Below, piece after piece: positions 45,287 to 54,540 of a DNA stretch of 64,000 nt (its first letter is position 1; each line of letters opens with the position of its first letter). This DNA is from Granulosicoccus antarcticus IMCC3135. GTDB lineage: Bacteria > Pseudomonadota > Gammaproteobacteria > Granulosicoccales > Granulosicoccaceae. The stretch is taken from assembly GCF_002215215.1 (NCBI RefSeq), contig NZ_CP018632.1:1670501-1734500 (forward strand), given 5' to 3'. The notes beneath the pieces are model-generated. The model saw nothing but the letters and a program-made list of their open reading frames with translations, searched no databases and was not told the DNA's origin. Made by a program: the position numbers and the translations under genes.

Positions 45287-46498
45287 ATGAATGAACCAAA
45301 GCTCCCCGCGAACCCTGTCCCGCGCCAGATAATATCAGTGGCAGAGGAACGCCTGCGTTCGTATCCGGTCCTCACAATCACCGGTCCCAGACAGTCAGGA
45401 AAGACAACGCTGGCTCGTTTGCTCAGACCGGAAGCACGATACATATCGCTGGAAGATCCGGATATCCGTGCTTTTGCTACAGAGGACCCACGTGGGTTTC
45501 TGGCAGATACCGGAGATAAGGCAATTATTGATGAGGTGCAGCGGGTGCCTGATCTGTTGTCCTACCTGCAGGGCATTGTGGATGCAGGCAACGAAATGGG
45601 TCGGTTCATTCTCACTGGTTCCAGCCAGTTCGAACTCATCGAATCTGTCACACAGAGCCTGGCTGGGCGCACAGCCTTATTGACGTTGCTGCCTTTCTCG
45701 CTCGGTGAGCTAACGGCGGCGGGGCGCGCACCGTCTTCAGTTGCCGAGTTGTTACAACAGGGTCTGTTCCCGCCCATTCATGATCGTCCGGTCGCCGCCG
45801 AGGTCTGGCTGCAGGATTACATCGCTACTTACGTGGAGCGCGATGTGCGGGCACTGATGAACATTCGTGATGTGGTGGCATTTCAGCGCTTTGTGCAACT
45901 GTGTGCGGGCCGCTGTGGGCAGTTGCTGAATATCAATTCGCTGGCTGAGGATGCCGGAATCAATCGTGCGACAGCGCAAAGCTGGCTGAGCGTATTGCAG
46001 GCGAGCCATCTGGTGTTGCTGGTGCAACCATGGACTACCAATATTTCCAAGCGTCTTATCAAGACACCAAAGCTGTATTTCGTAGATAGCGCTTTGGCTG
46101 CATCTCTGGTGGGCATCCGTGATGTCTCGCAAGTCATGACCCATCCGCTGCGTGGAGCGCTATTTGAGAATTGGGCCATCATGGATCTGATAAAAGGGCA
46201 GTGCAACGCAGGGCTAAAACCAAGCGTGTATTTCTTGCGTGATAAGCAGGGACACGAGCTTGATGCGCTTATCGAAACGGGTACCGGTAGCCTCATGGGC
46301 GTTGAGATTAAGTCGGGCGCTACAGTGGCCAGTGACTTCTTCAAAGGGCTTGACTACTGGCGTGAACGCCTTGGCTCGATTACGCTAGACCCGTGGCTGA
46401 TCTATGGTGGTAATAGCCGACAACGCAGAGAGCGTGGACATGTGGTGCCATGGAACGATATGGATGCACTGCTCAACGAGATGGTAGCGACACGATGA
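45287..46498 (+). CDS. AAA ATPase with DUF4143-type C-terminal domain
   Basis: Protein of 403 residues (ATG 45287; a TTG at 45266 lies inside the inverted repeat). N-terminal ATPase: Walker A GPRQSGKTT and Walker B AIIDEVQRVP, sensor FILTGSSQFEL. The second half has the DUF4143 pattern: DYIATYVERDVRALMNIRDVVAF, NINSLAEDAGINRATAQSWLSVLQASHLV, KLYFVDSALAASLVG and FLRDKQGHELDALIE near the end, whose Asp/Glu set is PD-(D/E)XK-nuclease-like. Such ATPases are widespread accessory genes, often horizontally transferred, without firm function. It is alone inside the inverted repeats with its own palindrome. Confidence 0.88.
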   Translation: MNEPKLPANPVPRQIISVAEERLRSYPVLTITGPRQSGKTTLARLLRPEARYISLEDPDIRAFATEDPRGFLADTGDKAIIDEVQRVPDLLSYLQGIVDAGNEMGRFILTGSSQFELIESVTQSLAGRTALLTLLPFSLGELTAAGRAPSSVAELLQQGLFPPIHDRPVAAEVWLQDYIATYVERDVRALMNIRDVVAFQRFVQLCAGRCGQLLNINSLAEDAGINRATAQSWLSVLQASHLVLLVQPWTTNISKRLIKTPKLYFVDSALAASLVGIRDVSQVMTHPLRGALFENWAIMDLIKGQCNAGLKPSVYFLRDKQGHELDALIETGTGSLMGVEIKSGATVASDFFKGLDYWRERLGSITLDPWLIYGGNSRQRRERGHVVPWNDMDALLNEMVATR

Positions 46499-46579
46499 CG
46501 AATCCAGCGAGGACTGAGCGGCTCACCCAGTAACGTGTGGTTCGACTGTTTACTGTGAGCTGAAATCTGGAGCAGTCGC

Positions 46580-46603
46580 ATCCAGGCCTGTGTCGGCCTG
46601 GAT
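46580..46603. terminator. Hairpin between two convergent genes
   Basis: ATCCAGGCC/GGCCTGGAT, a perfect 9-bp stem with a six-base loop, between the ATPase gene and the DUF6515-like gene. Likely bidirectional; no T-tract. Confidence 0.5.
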
Positions 46604-46617
46604 CCTTGCCGAGCGCC

Positions 46618-47271
46618 CTATTTGACGGTATAGCCACGACCTTCCAGACAGGCGGAGTTGGCACGCGTGTAATCGCTCGATGCGGCCGAGTCATTCACTC
46701 CAGAAGCCGGGTCATAGCCTGTCTCATCCACTGCCCATTGGTAGCATTCATATCTATCACGTGCTCGCTGCTCATCACTTTGCCCCTCGCTGGGGTAGAC
46801 GATGCTGTTGCCGGGGCTTGTGACGGTGTCTTGAGCCGAGCCCATTGCCGATTCTGCACCATCAGGCTTGTCCACGACGATATATTCAGATCGGCCCTGG
46901 TCCCACAGGTAATAGGTGAGGTTGGCAAAGAAGAAGTTTCTGTTGCCAATTCTGAAATTCACCCGATTAGCGGGCAGTGTTCGTACTCTTGCCCCTATGG
47001 GGGCGCGCACAACGACATAAGCACCCTTGTTGTTGGGGCGATAGAAGCTGCCGTTGGTATAGCGATAATTCTTGCGATTGACCAATACGGTCTGGTTGCC
47101 CTTGGGCAAGGTACGAATTTCATGTCCGATATTTGGGTACTGGTATTTGCGTGAGTCCGCTTTTCCATGGGATTGTGCGAATACGTTGTTTGCCGGCAGA
47201 ACGATACTCAGCATCAGGCCGAGAGTCGCTGCTATCAGAGTTGCTTTCAGTGTTTTCCTGATCATCTTCAC
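46618..47271 (-). CDS. Exported DUF6515-like protein
   Basis: Secreted protein of 217 residues. Signal peptide about residues 1-32, cleaved near NNVFA. The mature part has two repeats of a hydrophobic pattern (IRTLPKGNQTVLVNRKNYRYTNGSFYRP; VRTLPANRVNFRIGNRNFFFANLTYYL) that I recall from DUF6515 family proteins. A C-terminal motif, RARDRYECYQWAVDETGYDP, is a common tail in small exported proteins of Gammaproteobacteria. Function unknown; cell envelope or stress related is a guess. It starts in ATGAAGATG at 47271 and lies inside the inverted-repeat pair. Confidence 0.75.
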   Translation of the reverse strand: MKMIRKTLKATLIAATLGLMLSIVLPANNVFAQSHGKADSRKYQYPNIGHEIRTLPKGNQTVLVNRKNYRYTNGSFYRPNNKGAYVVVRAPIGARVRTLPANRVNFRIGNRNFFFANLTYYLWDQGRSEYIVVDKPDGAESAMGSAQDTVTSPGNSIVYPSEGQSDEQRARDRYECYQWAVDETGYDPASGVNDSAASSDYTRANSACLEGRGYTVK

Positions 47272-47409
47272 TCCGTCAGTTCTGGTAAGAAAGAACTATA
47301 GAGCGGCAGCAACCCGATTTGGTTGCCGCTTAATTGTGCAAAGAATGTGGATTTGGCAGGGCCGTGTCCCGGTCCTGAAAATTTGGTGCCGAGACCATCC
47401 GCTATCCAT

Positions 47410-47460
47410 TTCGGACTTGGCGTGGTCACAATCCGCGGACATCAGATGGTTCCGGTCCTA
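47410..47460 (-). repeat. Right inverted terminal repeat
   Basis: Reverse complement of the left repeat at 45071-45121, 44 of 49 outer bases identical. The second internal copy of the GTCCGCG motif is degraded here. It ends 24 bases before the 3' end of the tRNA-Ile gene. Confidence 0.8.
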
Positions 47461-47484
47461 TATAGGAGGTATTTGGATAATAAA

Positions 47485-47813
47485 TGGTGGGCCCGGCAGG
47501 ACTCGAACCTGCGACCAAGGGATTCACTTGTCCCGAACATTTCTGCACGGAGCGGACTATCTCATCACCCTCAATCGAAGTGACTGGTGGGGCGCGGGAA
47601 GCTCTAGCCTGTTATCAAGAACACTAAAGTTCTCAGGTAGTCTCTGCACCTTCCAAAGGTGTACCTTTGGCTTGGCTCAGGATTGCCATCAGCCTCAGTG
47701 ATTAACTGAGCTGTTAAGGTTTCCCTGAATTCATCCCGTTCATTTCATATCTTACGATATGAACGCACCATTTAAGATGAGTCCCCTGCTCTAACCAACT
47801 GAGCTACAGGCCC
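47485..47813 (-). tRNA. ileX: tRNA-Ile(CAU) gene, interrupted by a group I intron
   Basis: Minus strand. The 5' exon (47813-47777) runs from acceptor GGGCCTG through D arm AGCTCAGTTGGTTAGAGC to GGGGA-CTCAT; the 3' exon (47524-47485) runs from AA-TCCCT through T arm GCAGG-TTCGAGT-CCTGC and acceptor CGGGCCC to ACCA. Joined, all four arms pair fully (T6-G67 and G27-T43 wobbles) and the anticodon is CAT. The CAGG.GACTCATAATC.CTTGGTCG context resembles E. coli ileX, so the minor isoleucine tRNA needing TilS lysidine is more likely than elongator Met; Met is not excluded. CCA is encoded. A possible -10 (TAGAAT) is at 47825-47830. Confidence 0.92.
47525..47776 (-). ncRNA. Group I self-splicing intron (IC3-like) in the tRNA anticodon loop
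   Basis: 252 nt, inserted directly after anticodon position 36. Conserved elements in order on the minus strand: P near 47732-47711 (CAGGGAAACC), Q 47684-47669 (AATCCTGAGCCAAGCC), R 47650-47638 (GGTGCAGAGACTA) and S 47566-47554 (GATGAGATAGTCC). R and S can pair as P7 (GACTA/TAGTC). The upstream exon ends in T, the intron ends in G (47525), and a GTG near the intron start can pair with exon CAT with T.G at the splice site, as in the Azoarcus tRNA-Ile(CAU) intron. No homing endonuclease is encoded. Confidence 0.92.
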
Positions 47814-48000
47814 ACAAGGTCGCTATTCTAACTCATGCGATTGTATAAGTGTGCTGCTTTTCATAAGGTGTTGCAGCCTGGGTGAGTTCGTGGGTAGTCA
47901 TGCAGAGTTACATGCTCCTCTGTCGCTAGTTGAGGCTGTCAGTCGTATACGTCAGGGCGATTTGTTTAGTCGCCTAAATGCTCCTTGCTGAATTTCAGGC

Positions 48001-48045
48001 AAAAAAAAGCGCGACCCACTCTGTCATGAACAGAGCGGGCCGCGC
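48001..48045 (-). terminator. Strong rho-independent terminator of rpoD
   Basis: On the minus strand, GCGCG-CCCGCTCTGT pairs with ACAGAGTGGG-CGCGC across TCATG and is followed by eight T. About 16 paired positions; the best terminator in the window. Confidence 0.9.
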
Positions 48046-48060
48046 GTCTCTACAGAAAAA

Positions 48061-49875
48061 TTATTCCTGATTATCCAGAAAACTTCGCAGTTGCTCTGAA
48101 CGGGTAGGGTGACGCAGCTTGCGCAGAGCCTTGGCTTCGATCTGACGAATACGCTCGCGGGTTACATCGAACTGTTTGCCCACTTCCTCAAGGGTGTGGT
48201 CAGTGTTCATGTCGATACCAAAACGCATTCGCAGTACCTTGGCTTCACGAGGTGTGAGGCTGGCCAGTACTTCGTGGGTGGTTTCACCCAAGCCCAGGCC
48301 TGTGGCTGTTTCGACCGGAGACAGAATGTTGTTGTCTTCGATGAAGTCACCCAAATGGCTGTCTTCGTCATCACCGATTGGTGTTTCCATGGAGATGGGC
48401 TCCTTGGCGATTTTCAGCACCTTGCGGATCTTGTCTTCAGGCATTTCCATCTTTTCAGCCAGCTCTTCAGGCGTGGCCTCACGACCCATGACCTGCAGCA
48501 TCTGACGAGAGATACGGTTCAGCTTGTTGATGGTCTCGATCATGTGTACCGGAATACGAATGGTACGGGCCTGATCCGCGATAGAGCGGGTGATGGCCTG
48601 ACGAATCCACCAGGTAGCGTAGGTCGAGAACTTGTAACCACGACGATATTCGAACTTGTCGACAGCCTTCATCAGGCCAATGTTGCCTTCCTGGATCAGA
48701 TCGAGGAACTGCAGGCCACGATTGGTGTACTTCTTGGCAATCGAGATAACCAGTCGCAGGTTTGCTTCAACCATCTCTTTCTTGGCGCGGCGAGCTTTCG
48801 CTTCACCGATGGACATCTTGCGATTGATTTCCTTGATATCGGTAATCGGCAGCAAGCTACTGACACAGATTTGCTGAATACGAGTCTGCAGCAGTTCGAT
48901 CTCGGTACGACGCTCTTCCAAGGCCTTGGTGTAAGGCTTCTTGTTGCTGATGACAGAGTCCAGCCAGCCCGGATCTGTTTCGTGACCCGGAAAGCTCTGG
49001 ATAAACGCACTGCGTGGCATCTTGCATTGCTTGACACACATGTCACGAATCTGACGTTCCAGTGAGCGAATACGTTCTACCTGGCCACGCAATCCACCAA
49101 CTAGTGTGATTACGAAAGCGGGTGCGTATTTGAACTCGAGGAAAATGGCAGAAACCTGTTCCATCTCTTCCTTGCTGGCCGCATCCTGGATGCCACCGGC
49201 TGCGTCAATTGCCTTCAGCGCTTTGCCGTAGGCTTTCTGCATGGCCATCATGCGGCGCTGGATTTCTTCCATATCCGGGCCGGTGTCAACAACTTCATCG
49301 TCGTCATCATCGTCAGAAGGTGGCTTGGCAACCTTGATTTCTTCGGATGTCTCCGCGAAATTGATAATGATGTCCGTGAAGCGCAACTGCTCTTCCTGGA
49401 ATTGCTGATAGCGTTCCAGTAGCAGGTTGATTGTTTCAGGGTAAGTACCCAGAGCGCGCAGGACCTGCTTGAGGCCATCTTCGATGCGCTTGGCAATCTC
49501 GATTTCGCCTTCTCGGGTCAGGAGCTCAACGGTTCCCATTTCCCGCATGTACATGCGTACGGGGTCGGTTGTACGGCCGAACTCTCCGTCAACCGTGGCG
49601 AGCACGGCTGCTGCTTCATCCGCCGCATCATCATCGGCGCTGGAGTTTTTGTCGGAGAGAATCAGGGAGTCGGCTTCAGGCGCAACTTCGCCGACCGATA
49701 TGCCCATATCGGCAATCATTGCAATGATTTCTTCGACCTGTTCCGGATCAACTATCCCTTCAGGCAGATGGTCATTGACTTCGGCGTAAGTCAGGAAACC
49801 CTGCTCTTTCCCTTTTTTAATCAGTTCTTTCAGGCTGGACTGTTGGGACTTGTCCATTGCGATGCGAGCGGTCAT
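48061..49875 (-). CDS. rpoD: RNA polymerase primary sigma factor RpoD (sigma-70)
   Basis: 604 residues. Region 1.1 begins [25 protein letters not shown]; region 1.2 has [21 protein letters not shown]. Sigma non-essential region spans ~150-340 and has an Asp-rich segment. Region 2 holds [39 protein letters not shown] and ATWWIRQAI; region 3 [14 protein letters not shown]; region 4 [12 protein letters not shown] and [31 protein letters not shown] at about -8 supports ATG 49875; an ATG six codons in would match E. coli more closely. A TATAAT on the minus strand (49904-49909) is a likely -10. The usual dnaG neighbour is absent. Confidence 0.97.
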   Translation of the reverse strand: MTARIAMDKSQQSSLKELIKKGKEQGFLTYAEVNDHLPEGIVDPEQVEEIIAMIADMGISVGEVAPEADSLILSDKNSSADDDAADEAAAVLATVDGEFGRTTDPVRMYMREMGTVELLTREGEIEIAKRIEDGLKQVLRALGTYPETINLLLERYQQFQEEQLRFTDIIINFAETSEEIKVAKPPSDDDDDDEVVDTGPDMEEIQRRMMAMQKAYGKALKAIDAAGGIQDAASKEEMEQVSAIFLEFKYAPAFVITLVGGLRGQVERIRSLERQIRDMCVKQCKMPRSAFIQSFPGHETDPGWLDSVISNKKPYTKALEERRTEIELLQTRIQQICVSSLLPITDIKEINRKMSIGEAKARRAKKEMVEANLRLVISIAKKYTNRGLQFLDLIQEGNIGLMKAVDKFEYRRGYKFSTYATWWIRQAITRSIADQARTIRIPVHMIETINKLNRISRQMLQVMGREATPEELAEKMEMPEDKIRKVLKIAKEPISMETPIGDDEDSHLGDFIEDNNILSPVETATGLGLGETTHEVLASLTPREAKVLRMRFGIDMNTDHTLEEVGKQFDVTRERIRQIEAKALRKLRHPTRSEQLRSFLDNQE

Positions 49876-49903
49876 AGAGTACCTGCGGTCAGCGTAACCC
49901 CCT

Positions 49904-49909
49904 ATTATA
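49904..49909 (-). promoter_or_regulatory. -10 element upstream of rpoD
   Basis: Perfect TATAAT on the minus strand, 29 bases before the rpoD start. No good -35 is found at 16-18 bases, so strength is uncertain. Confidence 0.45.
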
Positions 49910-50144
49910 CTCGGAGGGGCGCCAAATGGTAGTAAAAAAGGTAGTTTGTAGCTGAATTCTTAATTATTTAATGCATGGAGAGCATCATGTGGGCCATAGA
50001 GGAGGAACATATTGCCAACGGCTTCAATTTAAAGGCCTAACGTCGCTTATACTGCGGCCCCCAGTGGTGTGTCCCGGTAGGTAACGGGCGATACTGCGCT
50101 GCGCGATCATACGCGCGGAAAAATTATCAGGAGAACGTTCTCGC

Positions 50145-52151
50145 ATGACAACACGCCGCGAACTTGCAAATGCCGTCAGAGCCCTGAGCATGGACGCAGT
50201 CCAGAAGGCCAACTCAGGTCATCCAGGCGCCCCTATGGGCATGGCTGATCTGGCCGAAGTCGTGTGGAACGACTTTCTGCGACACAACCCGGGTAATCCG
50301 CAATGGGCAGATCGCGACCGGTTCGTGCTGTCCAACGGCCATGCGTCAATGCTGCTGTATTCACTGCTGCATCTGACAGGTTACGACCTGCCAATCGAAG
50401 AGCTGAAGAATTTCCGTCAATTGCATTCCAGAACACCGGGTCATCCAGAGTATGGCTATGCACCTGGCGTGGAGACTACGACAGGGCCTCTGGGGCAGGG
50501 TATTGCCAACGCGGTGGGGATGGCTCTGGCTGAACGTACACTGGGTGCGCAGTTCAATACGTCCGAGCATACGATTGTCGACCATAACACCTGGGTCTTT
50601 CTGGGCGATGGCTGCCTGATGGAAGGTATCTCCCATGAAGCTTGCTCGCTGGCAGGCACTCTGGGGCTAGGTAAGCTGATTGCTGTTTATGATGACAACG
50701 GCATCTCGATTGATGGACAAGTTGAGGGTTGGTTCACCGATAACACGCCTATGCGTTTCGAGGCCTACGGATGGCACGTGATTCAGGCAGTCGATGGTCA
50801 CGATTCTGACGCCATCAAGGCGGCGGTGGAGGCTGCACGTGCCGAGACCGGCAAGCCGACACTCATCTGTGCTCGCACAACCATTGGTTTTGGTTCACCA
50901 AACAAGGGTGGCAAGGAAAGTAGTCATGGCGCACCGTTGGGTGATGATGAAATCAAGCTTGCCAAGGCGCAGTTGGGCTGGGAACACGGTGCTTTCGAGG
51001 TACCTGCTGATGTCTACGCAGGCTGGAATGCGCGTGATGCTGGTGAAACTCAAGAATCAGAATGGAACAAGCTGTTCGATGCCTATGCGGCTGCGAACCC
51101 TGAGCTGGCGGCTGAATTCAAGCGCCGTACGGCAGGCGATTTGCCGGAGAACTGGGAAGCTGATTCCAACGCTTTCATCAAGTCGATTGTCGAAAAGGGC
51201 GAGACGATCGCTTCGCGCAAGGCATCTCAGAACGCATTGAATGGTTTTGGACCCTTGCTGCCTGAATTTCTGGGTGGTTCTGCGGATCTTGCAGGTTCGA
51301 ACCTGACCATCTGGAGTGGCTCCAAGGTCGTCCATGATGACCCAGCCGGCAATTACATCAACTATGGCGTGCGTGAATTTGCCATGAGCGCCATGAGCAA
51401 CGGCATCAGTCTGCATGGGGGCTTTCTGCCTTACACAGCCACTTTCCTGATGTTCTCCGAATACGGCCGTAATGCACTGCGCATGTGTGCTTTGATGAAA
51501 CTGCCCAATATTTTCGTGTTCACACACGATTCTATCGGGCTCGGCGAAGACGGCCCGACTCATCAACCTGTAGAGCAGACAGCCACACTGCGCTTGCTAC
51601 CCAATATGGCAGTCTGGCGTCCTTGCGATGCCGTGGAATCATCCATCGCCTGGAAAAGCGCGATCGAACGCAAGGATGGGCCTTCTTGCCTGATCTTCAG
51701 TCGCCAGGCTCTGACGCACCAGCAACGTTCCGATACACAGCTCGCTGATGTTTCACGAGGTGGCTATATTTTGCATGAACCTGCCCAGGCTCCAGTGGCT
51801 GTCATCATTGCTACAGGCTCCGAGGTCGGTATGGCAATGGAGGCGGCTCAGGCATTGGCAGATCAAGGTACGCCAGTACGAGTGGTTTCCATGCCGAGTA
51901 CCGATCATTTTGATGCTCAGGATCAGTCCTATCGTGACTCGGTTCTGCCGCCAGCCATGCGGGCGCGGATGGCTGTCGAAGCCGGAACAACTGACTTGTG
52001 GCGCAAATATGTCGGCCTGGATGGTGATGTAATGGGAATTGATACCTTCGGTGAATCAGGACCGGCAGAAGAGGTTTTCAAGCACTTCGGTCTGACTACC
52101 GATGCATTGGTTACTCGCGTTCAGGCGCTGGTTGCCGCAGTGAATAGCTGA
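50145..52151 (+). CDS. tkt: Transketolase
   Basis: 668 residues. Moves two-carbon units between ketoses and aldoses in the pentose phosphate pathway (and the Calvin cycle where present). Thiamine-diphosphate motif [13 protein letters not shown](C)SLAGTL with [10 protein letters not shown]-terminal [26 protein letters not shown], and C-terminal [21 protein letters not shown] (catalytic Glu/His) are intact. AGGAG lies upstream of the ATG. First of tkt-gap-pgk-fba, a gene order common in proteobacterial cbb/glycolysis clusters. A possible -10 TATACT is at 50048-50053. Confidence 0.96.
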   Translation: MTTRRELANAVRALSMDAVQKANSGHPGAPMGMADLAEVVWNDFLRHNPGNPQWADRDRFVLSNGHASMLLYSLLHLTGYDLPIEELKNFRQLHSRTPGHPEYGYAPGVETTTGPLGQGIANAVGMALAERTLGAQFNTSEHTIVDHNTWVFLGDGCLMEGISHEACSLAGTLGLGKLIAVYDDNGISIDGQVEGWFTDNTPMRFEAYGWHVIQAVDGHDSDAIKAAVEAARAETGKPTLICARTTIGFGSPNKGGKESSHGAPLGDDEIKLAKAQLGWEHGAFEVPADVYAGWNARDAGETQESEWNKLFDAYAAANPELAAEFKRRTAGDLPENWEADSNAFIKSIVEKGETIASRKASQNALNGFGPLLPEFLGGSADLAGSNLTIWSGSKVVHDDPAGNYINYGVREFAMSAMSNGISLHGGFLPYTATFLMFSEYGRNALRMCALMKLPNIFVFTHDSIGLGEDGPTHQPVEQTATLRLLPNMAVWRPCDAVESSIAWKSAIERKDGPSCLIFSRQALTHQQRSDTQLADVSRGGYILHEPAQAPVAVIIATGSEVGMAMEAAQALADQGTPVRVVSMPSTDHFDAQDQSYRDSVLPPAMRARMAVEAGTTDLWRKYVGLDGDVMGIDTFGESGPAEEVFKHFGLTTDALVTRVQALVAAVNS

Positions 52152-52221
52152 ACGAGTTGGTAAAGGCGTCCTGTAATCGTATGTGTCTGTAACAAAGTGT
52201 TTGTACTGGTGTTGCAGACGT

Positions 52222-52247
52222 GGCAAGTGTCGATCTCGACACTTGCC
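52222..52247. terminator. Perfect palindromic hairpin between tkt and gap
   Basis: GGCAAGTGTCGA/TCGACACTTGCC, 12 bp over two bases. No T-tract. It could end tkt transcription or be a dispersed palindromic repeat; a similar GGCAAGTG stem lies before kpsF at 58498-58526. Confidence 0.55.
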
Positions 52248-52299
52248 CTTCCAGCGAAACATTTCGAAGCTTAATACTTAGAAAAAAGGAAAATTCCAG

Positions 52300-53304
52300 A
52301 TGACAATCAAAATTGCAATCAACGGCTACGGCCGGATCGGTCGAAACGTGCTCCGCGCTATCCATGAATTGGGACGCAGTGAGGAATTTGACGTTGTTGC
52401 CATCAATGATCTGGGTGACGCCGCCACCAATGCACATCTGACTCAGTACGACACCGCACACGGCAGATTTCCCGGCGAGGTTTCTGTTGATGGTGACTAC
52501 ATGGTGGTCAACGGAGATCGGCTGAAAGTATTCGCCGAACGTGATCCATCCAAGCTGCCTTGGGGTGAGCTGGGTGTCGATGTGGTTCTCGAGTGCACAG
52601 GCCTTTTCAAGAACCGGGAAAAAGCCGGGCTGCATCTGAAAGCTGGGGCCAAGAAAGTCATCATTTCTGCGCCCGGTGCCTCAGATATTGATGCCACCGT
52701 GGTCTTTGGTGTCAACGAAGGTGTTCTGAAGTCTTCAGACCAGATCATCTCTAATGCATCGTGCACGACTAATTGTCTGGCACCTATGGCCAAGGCCCTG
52801 AATGACTCTGTGGGTATCGTCAATGGTTTGATGACAACCATCCACGCCTACACCAATGATCAGGTGCTGACTGATGTCTATCACGAAGATCTGCGTCGTG
52901 CTCGTTCAGCGACCATGTCCATGATCCCAACCAGCACGGGAGCTGCGAAAGCGGTGGGACTGGTATTGCCAGAACTCAATGGCAAACTCGATGGCTTTGC
53001 CATGCGCGTGCCGACCATCAATGTCTCTATCGTGGATCTGACTTTTACTGCCGGTCGTGATACGACGGTGGAAGAGATCAACAGCATCCTGAAGAAGGCG
53101 GCTGATGGCAAGGTTCTGGCCTATAACGACAAGCCTCTGGTATCGATCGATTTCAATCACACCTCTACCTCATCAAACTTTGATTCAGGCATGACACGCG
53201 TCATGGCCGGCAATCTTGTCAAGGCATGCAGCTGGTATGACAACGAGTGGGGCTTCTCTTGCCGCATGCTCGATACCACACTGGCAGCGATGAACGCCGC
53301 CTGA
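52300..53304 (+). CDS. gap: Glyceraldehyde-3-phosphate dehydrogenase, type I
   Basis: 334 residues. Catalyses oxidative phosphorylation of glyceraldehyde 3-phosphate. NAD-binding [14 protein letters not shown], catalytic Cys155 in [12 protein letters not shown], the [10 protein letters not shown] segment with catalytic His, and RAARSA-like substrate loop ([20 protein letters not shown]) are intact. [21 protein letters not shown] resembles the proteobacterial GapA/CbbG group. AAAGGAAA lies before the ATG. The stop overlaps the pgk start (TGATG at 53302-53306). Confidence 0.96.
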   Translation: MTIKIAINGYGRIGRNVLRAIHELGRSEEFDVVAINDLGDAATNAHLTQYDTAHGRFPGEVSVDGDYMVVNGDRLKVFAERDPSKLPWGELGVDVVLECTGLFKNREKAGLHLKAGAKKVIISAPGASDIDATVVFGVNEGVLKSSDQIISNASCTTNCLAPMAKALNDSVGIVNGLMTTIHAYTNDQVLTDVYHEDLRRARSATMSMIPTSTGAAKAVGLVLPELNGKLDGFAMRVPTINVSIVDLTFTAGRDTTVEEINSILKKAADGKVLAYNDKPLVSIDFNHTSTSSNFDSGMTRVMAGNLVKACSWYDNEWGFSCRMLDTTLAAMNAA

Positions 53305-54479
53305 TGATGAAGCTACTCAAGGAGCTGCCCCTGGCGGGGCAGCGCGTGTTGATTCGGCAGGATCTGAATGTGCCTTTGAAAGATGGCAAGATCACCTCGG
53401 ATGCACGTATTCGGGCCTCTGTGCCCACAGTGCAGTACGCCATTGAAGCCGGTGCCCGTGTATTGATCATGTCGCATCTGGGACGTCCCACTGAGGGCCA
53501 GGTGGATGCCGAGTCAACACTGGCTCCCGTGGCAGAACGATTGAGCGAGTTGCTGGGCCAGCAGGTGCGTCTGATTACGGATTATCTGGAGAAGGCGCCA
53601 GAGGTGGCTGAAGGCGAAGTTGTACTGTTGGAAAACGTTCGCTTCAATGTGGGTGAAAAAGCCGATGACGATGAGCTGGGCAAGCGATACGCATCCTTGT
53701 GTGATGTCTATGCGATGGATGCATTTGGTACTGCTCATCGGGCTCAGGCATCGACACATAGTGTTGGCATGCATGCGCCTGTCGCCTGTGGCGGTCCCTT
53801 GCTGGCGGCAGAGCTGGATGCTTTGAATGCTGCTCTTGATAACCCCAGACGACCGCTGGTCGCCATTGTCGGTGGTTCCAAGGTGTCCACGAAGCTCAAA
53901 GTGCTGGAGTCTCTGGCTGACAAAGTCGATCAGCTGATCGTGGGTGGCGGAATCGCGAATACCTTCATCGCAGCGGCTGGGCATGAAGTGGGCAAATCGC
54001 TCTACGAAGCCGATCTGGTTGGCGATGCTGCGGCATTGATGCGTCGAACCGAGGCGCGTGGTGCTGCAATACCGATTCCCTCGGATGTGGTTTGCGCTGC
54101 GGAGTTGGCGGATAACGTGCCAGTATTCACTCGGGCAACTGCTGATGTGCAAGGTGATGATCGAATTCTGGATATAGGCCCTGAAACCGCTGAAGCCTAC
54201 GCCGCTATATTGCGCGGCGCTGGCACGATCGTCTGGAACGGCCCGGTGGGTGTGTTCGAGATTGATGCGTTCGGTAACGGTACCCGAGTTGTTGCTGAGG
54301 CCGTTGCTACCTCATCGGCATTTTCAATTGCTGGTGGTGGAGACACACTCGCAGCTGTTGACAAGTACGGCATAGAAGACCAGGTCTCCTATATTTCCAC
54401 CGGTGGTGGTGCTTTTCTGGAGTTCATTGAAGGCAAGACATTGCCGGCGGTTGCGATGCTCAACTCACGCAGTGTGTGA
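53304..54479 (+). CDS. pgk: Phosphoglycerate kinase
   Basis: 391 residues from the ATG at 53304, which overlaps the gap stop; the next codon is also ATG. Converts 1,3-bisphosphoglycerate and ADP to 3-phosphoglycerate and ATP. Family motifs: [20 protein letters not shown]-like [41 protein letters not shown] and [20 protein letters not shown] near the C-terminus. Full length. A longer frame from 53247 is inside gap and is rejected. Confidence 0.96.
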   Translation: MMKLLKELPLAGQRVLIRQDLNVPLKDGKITSDARIRASVPTVQYAIEAGARVLIMSHLGRPTEGQVDAESTLAPVAERLSELLGQQVRLITDYLEKAPEVAEGEVVLLENVRFNVGEKADDDELGKRYASLCDVYAMDAFGTAHRAQASTHSVGMHAPVACGGPLLAAELDALNAALDNPRRPLVAIVGGSKVSTKLKVLESLADKVDQLIVGGGIANTFIAAAGHEVGKSLYEADLVGDAAALMRRTEARGAAIPIPSDVVCAAELADNVPVFTRATADVQGDDRILDIGPETAEAYAAILRGAGTIVWNGPVGVFEIDAFGNGTRVVAEAVATSSAFSIAGGGDTLAAVDKYGIEDQVSYISTGGGAFLEFIEGKTLPAVAMLNSRSV

Positions 54480-54540
54480 GCCGCAATAACGGGTATCACT
54501 TTTTTTTGATTTTTCGAAGACAACTCACAGGACGAAAGTT

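Noticed and set aside
45071-47460. Complete insertion sequence with transposase
   Set aside because: Neither internal gene has a transposase motif; the ATPase is DUF4143-type, not IstB.
47485-47813. Two tRNA halves as a broken tRNA pseudogene
   Set aside because: Both exons pair perfectly as one tRNA, CCA is present, and the insert has the ordered group I core with correct splice-site bases.
49975-50040. Possible 21-residue leader peptide upstream of tkt
   Set aside because: No hairpin pair typical of attenuation follows it, no run of regulatory codons, and the length is well within chance.
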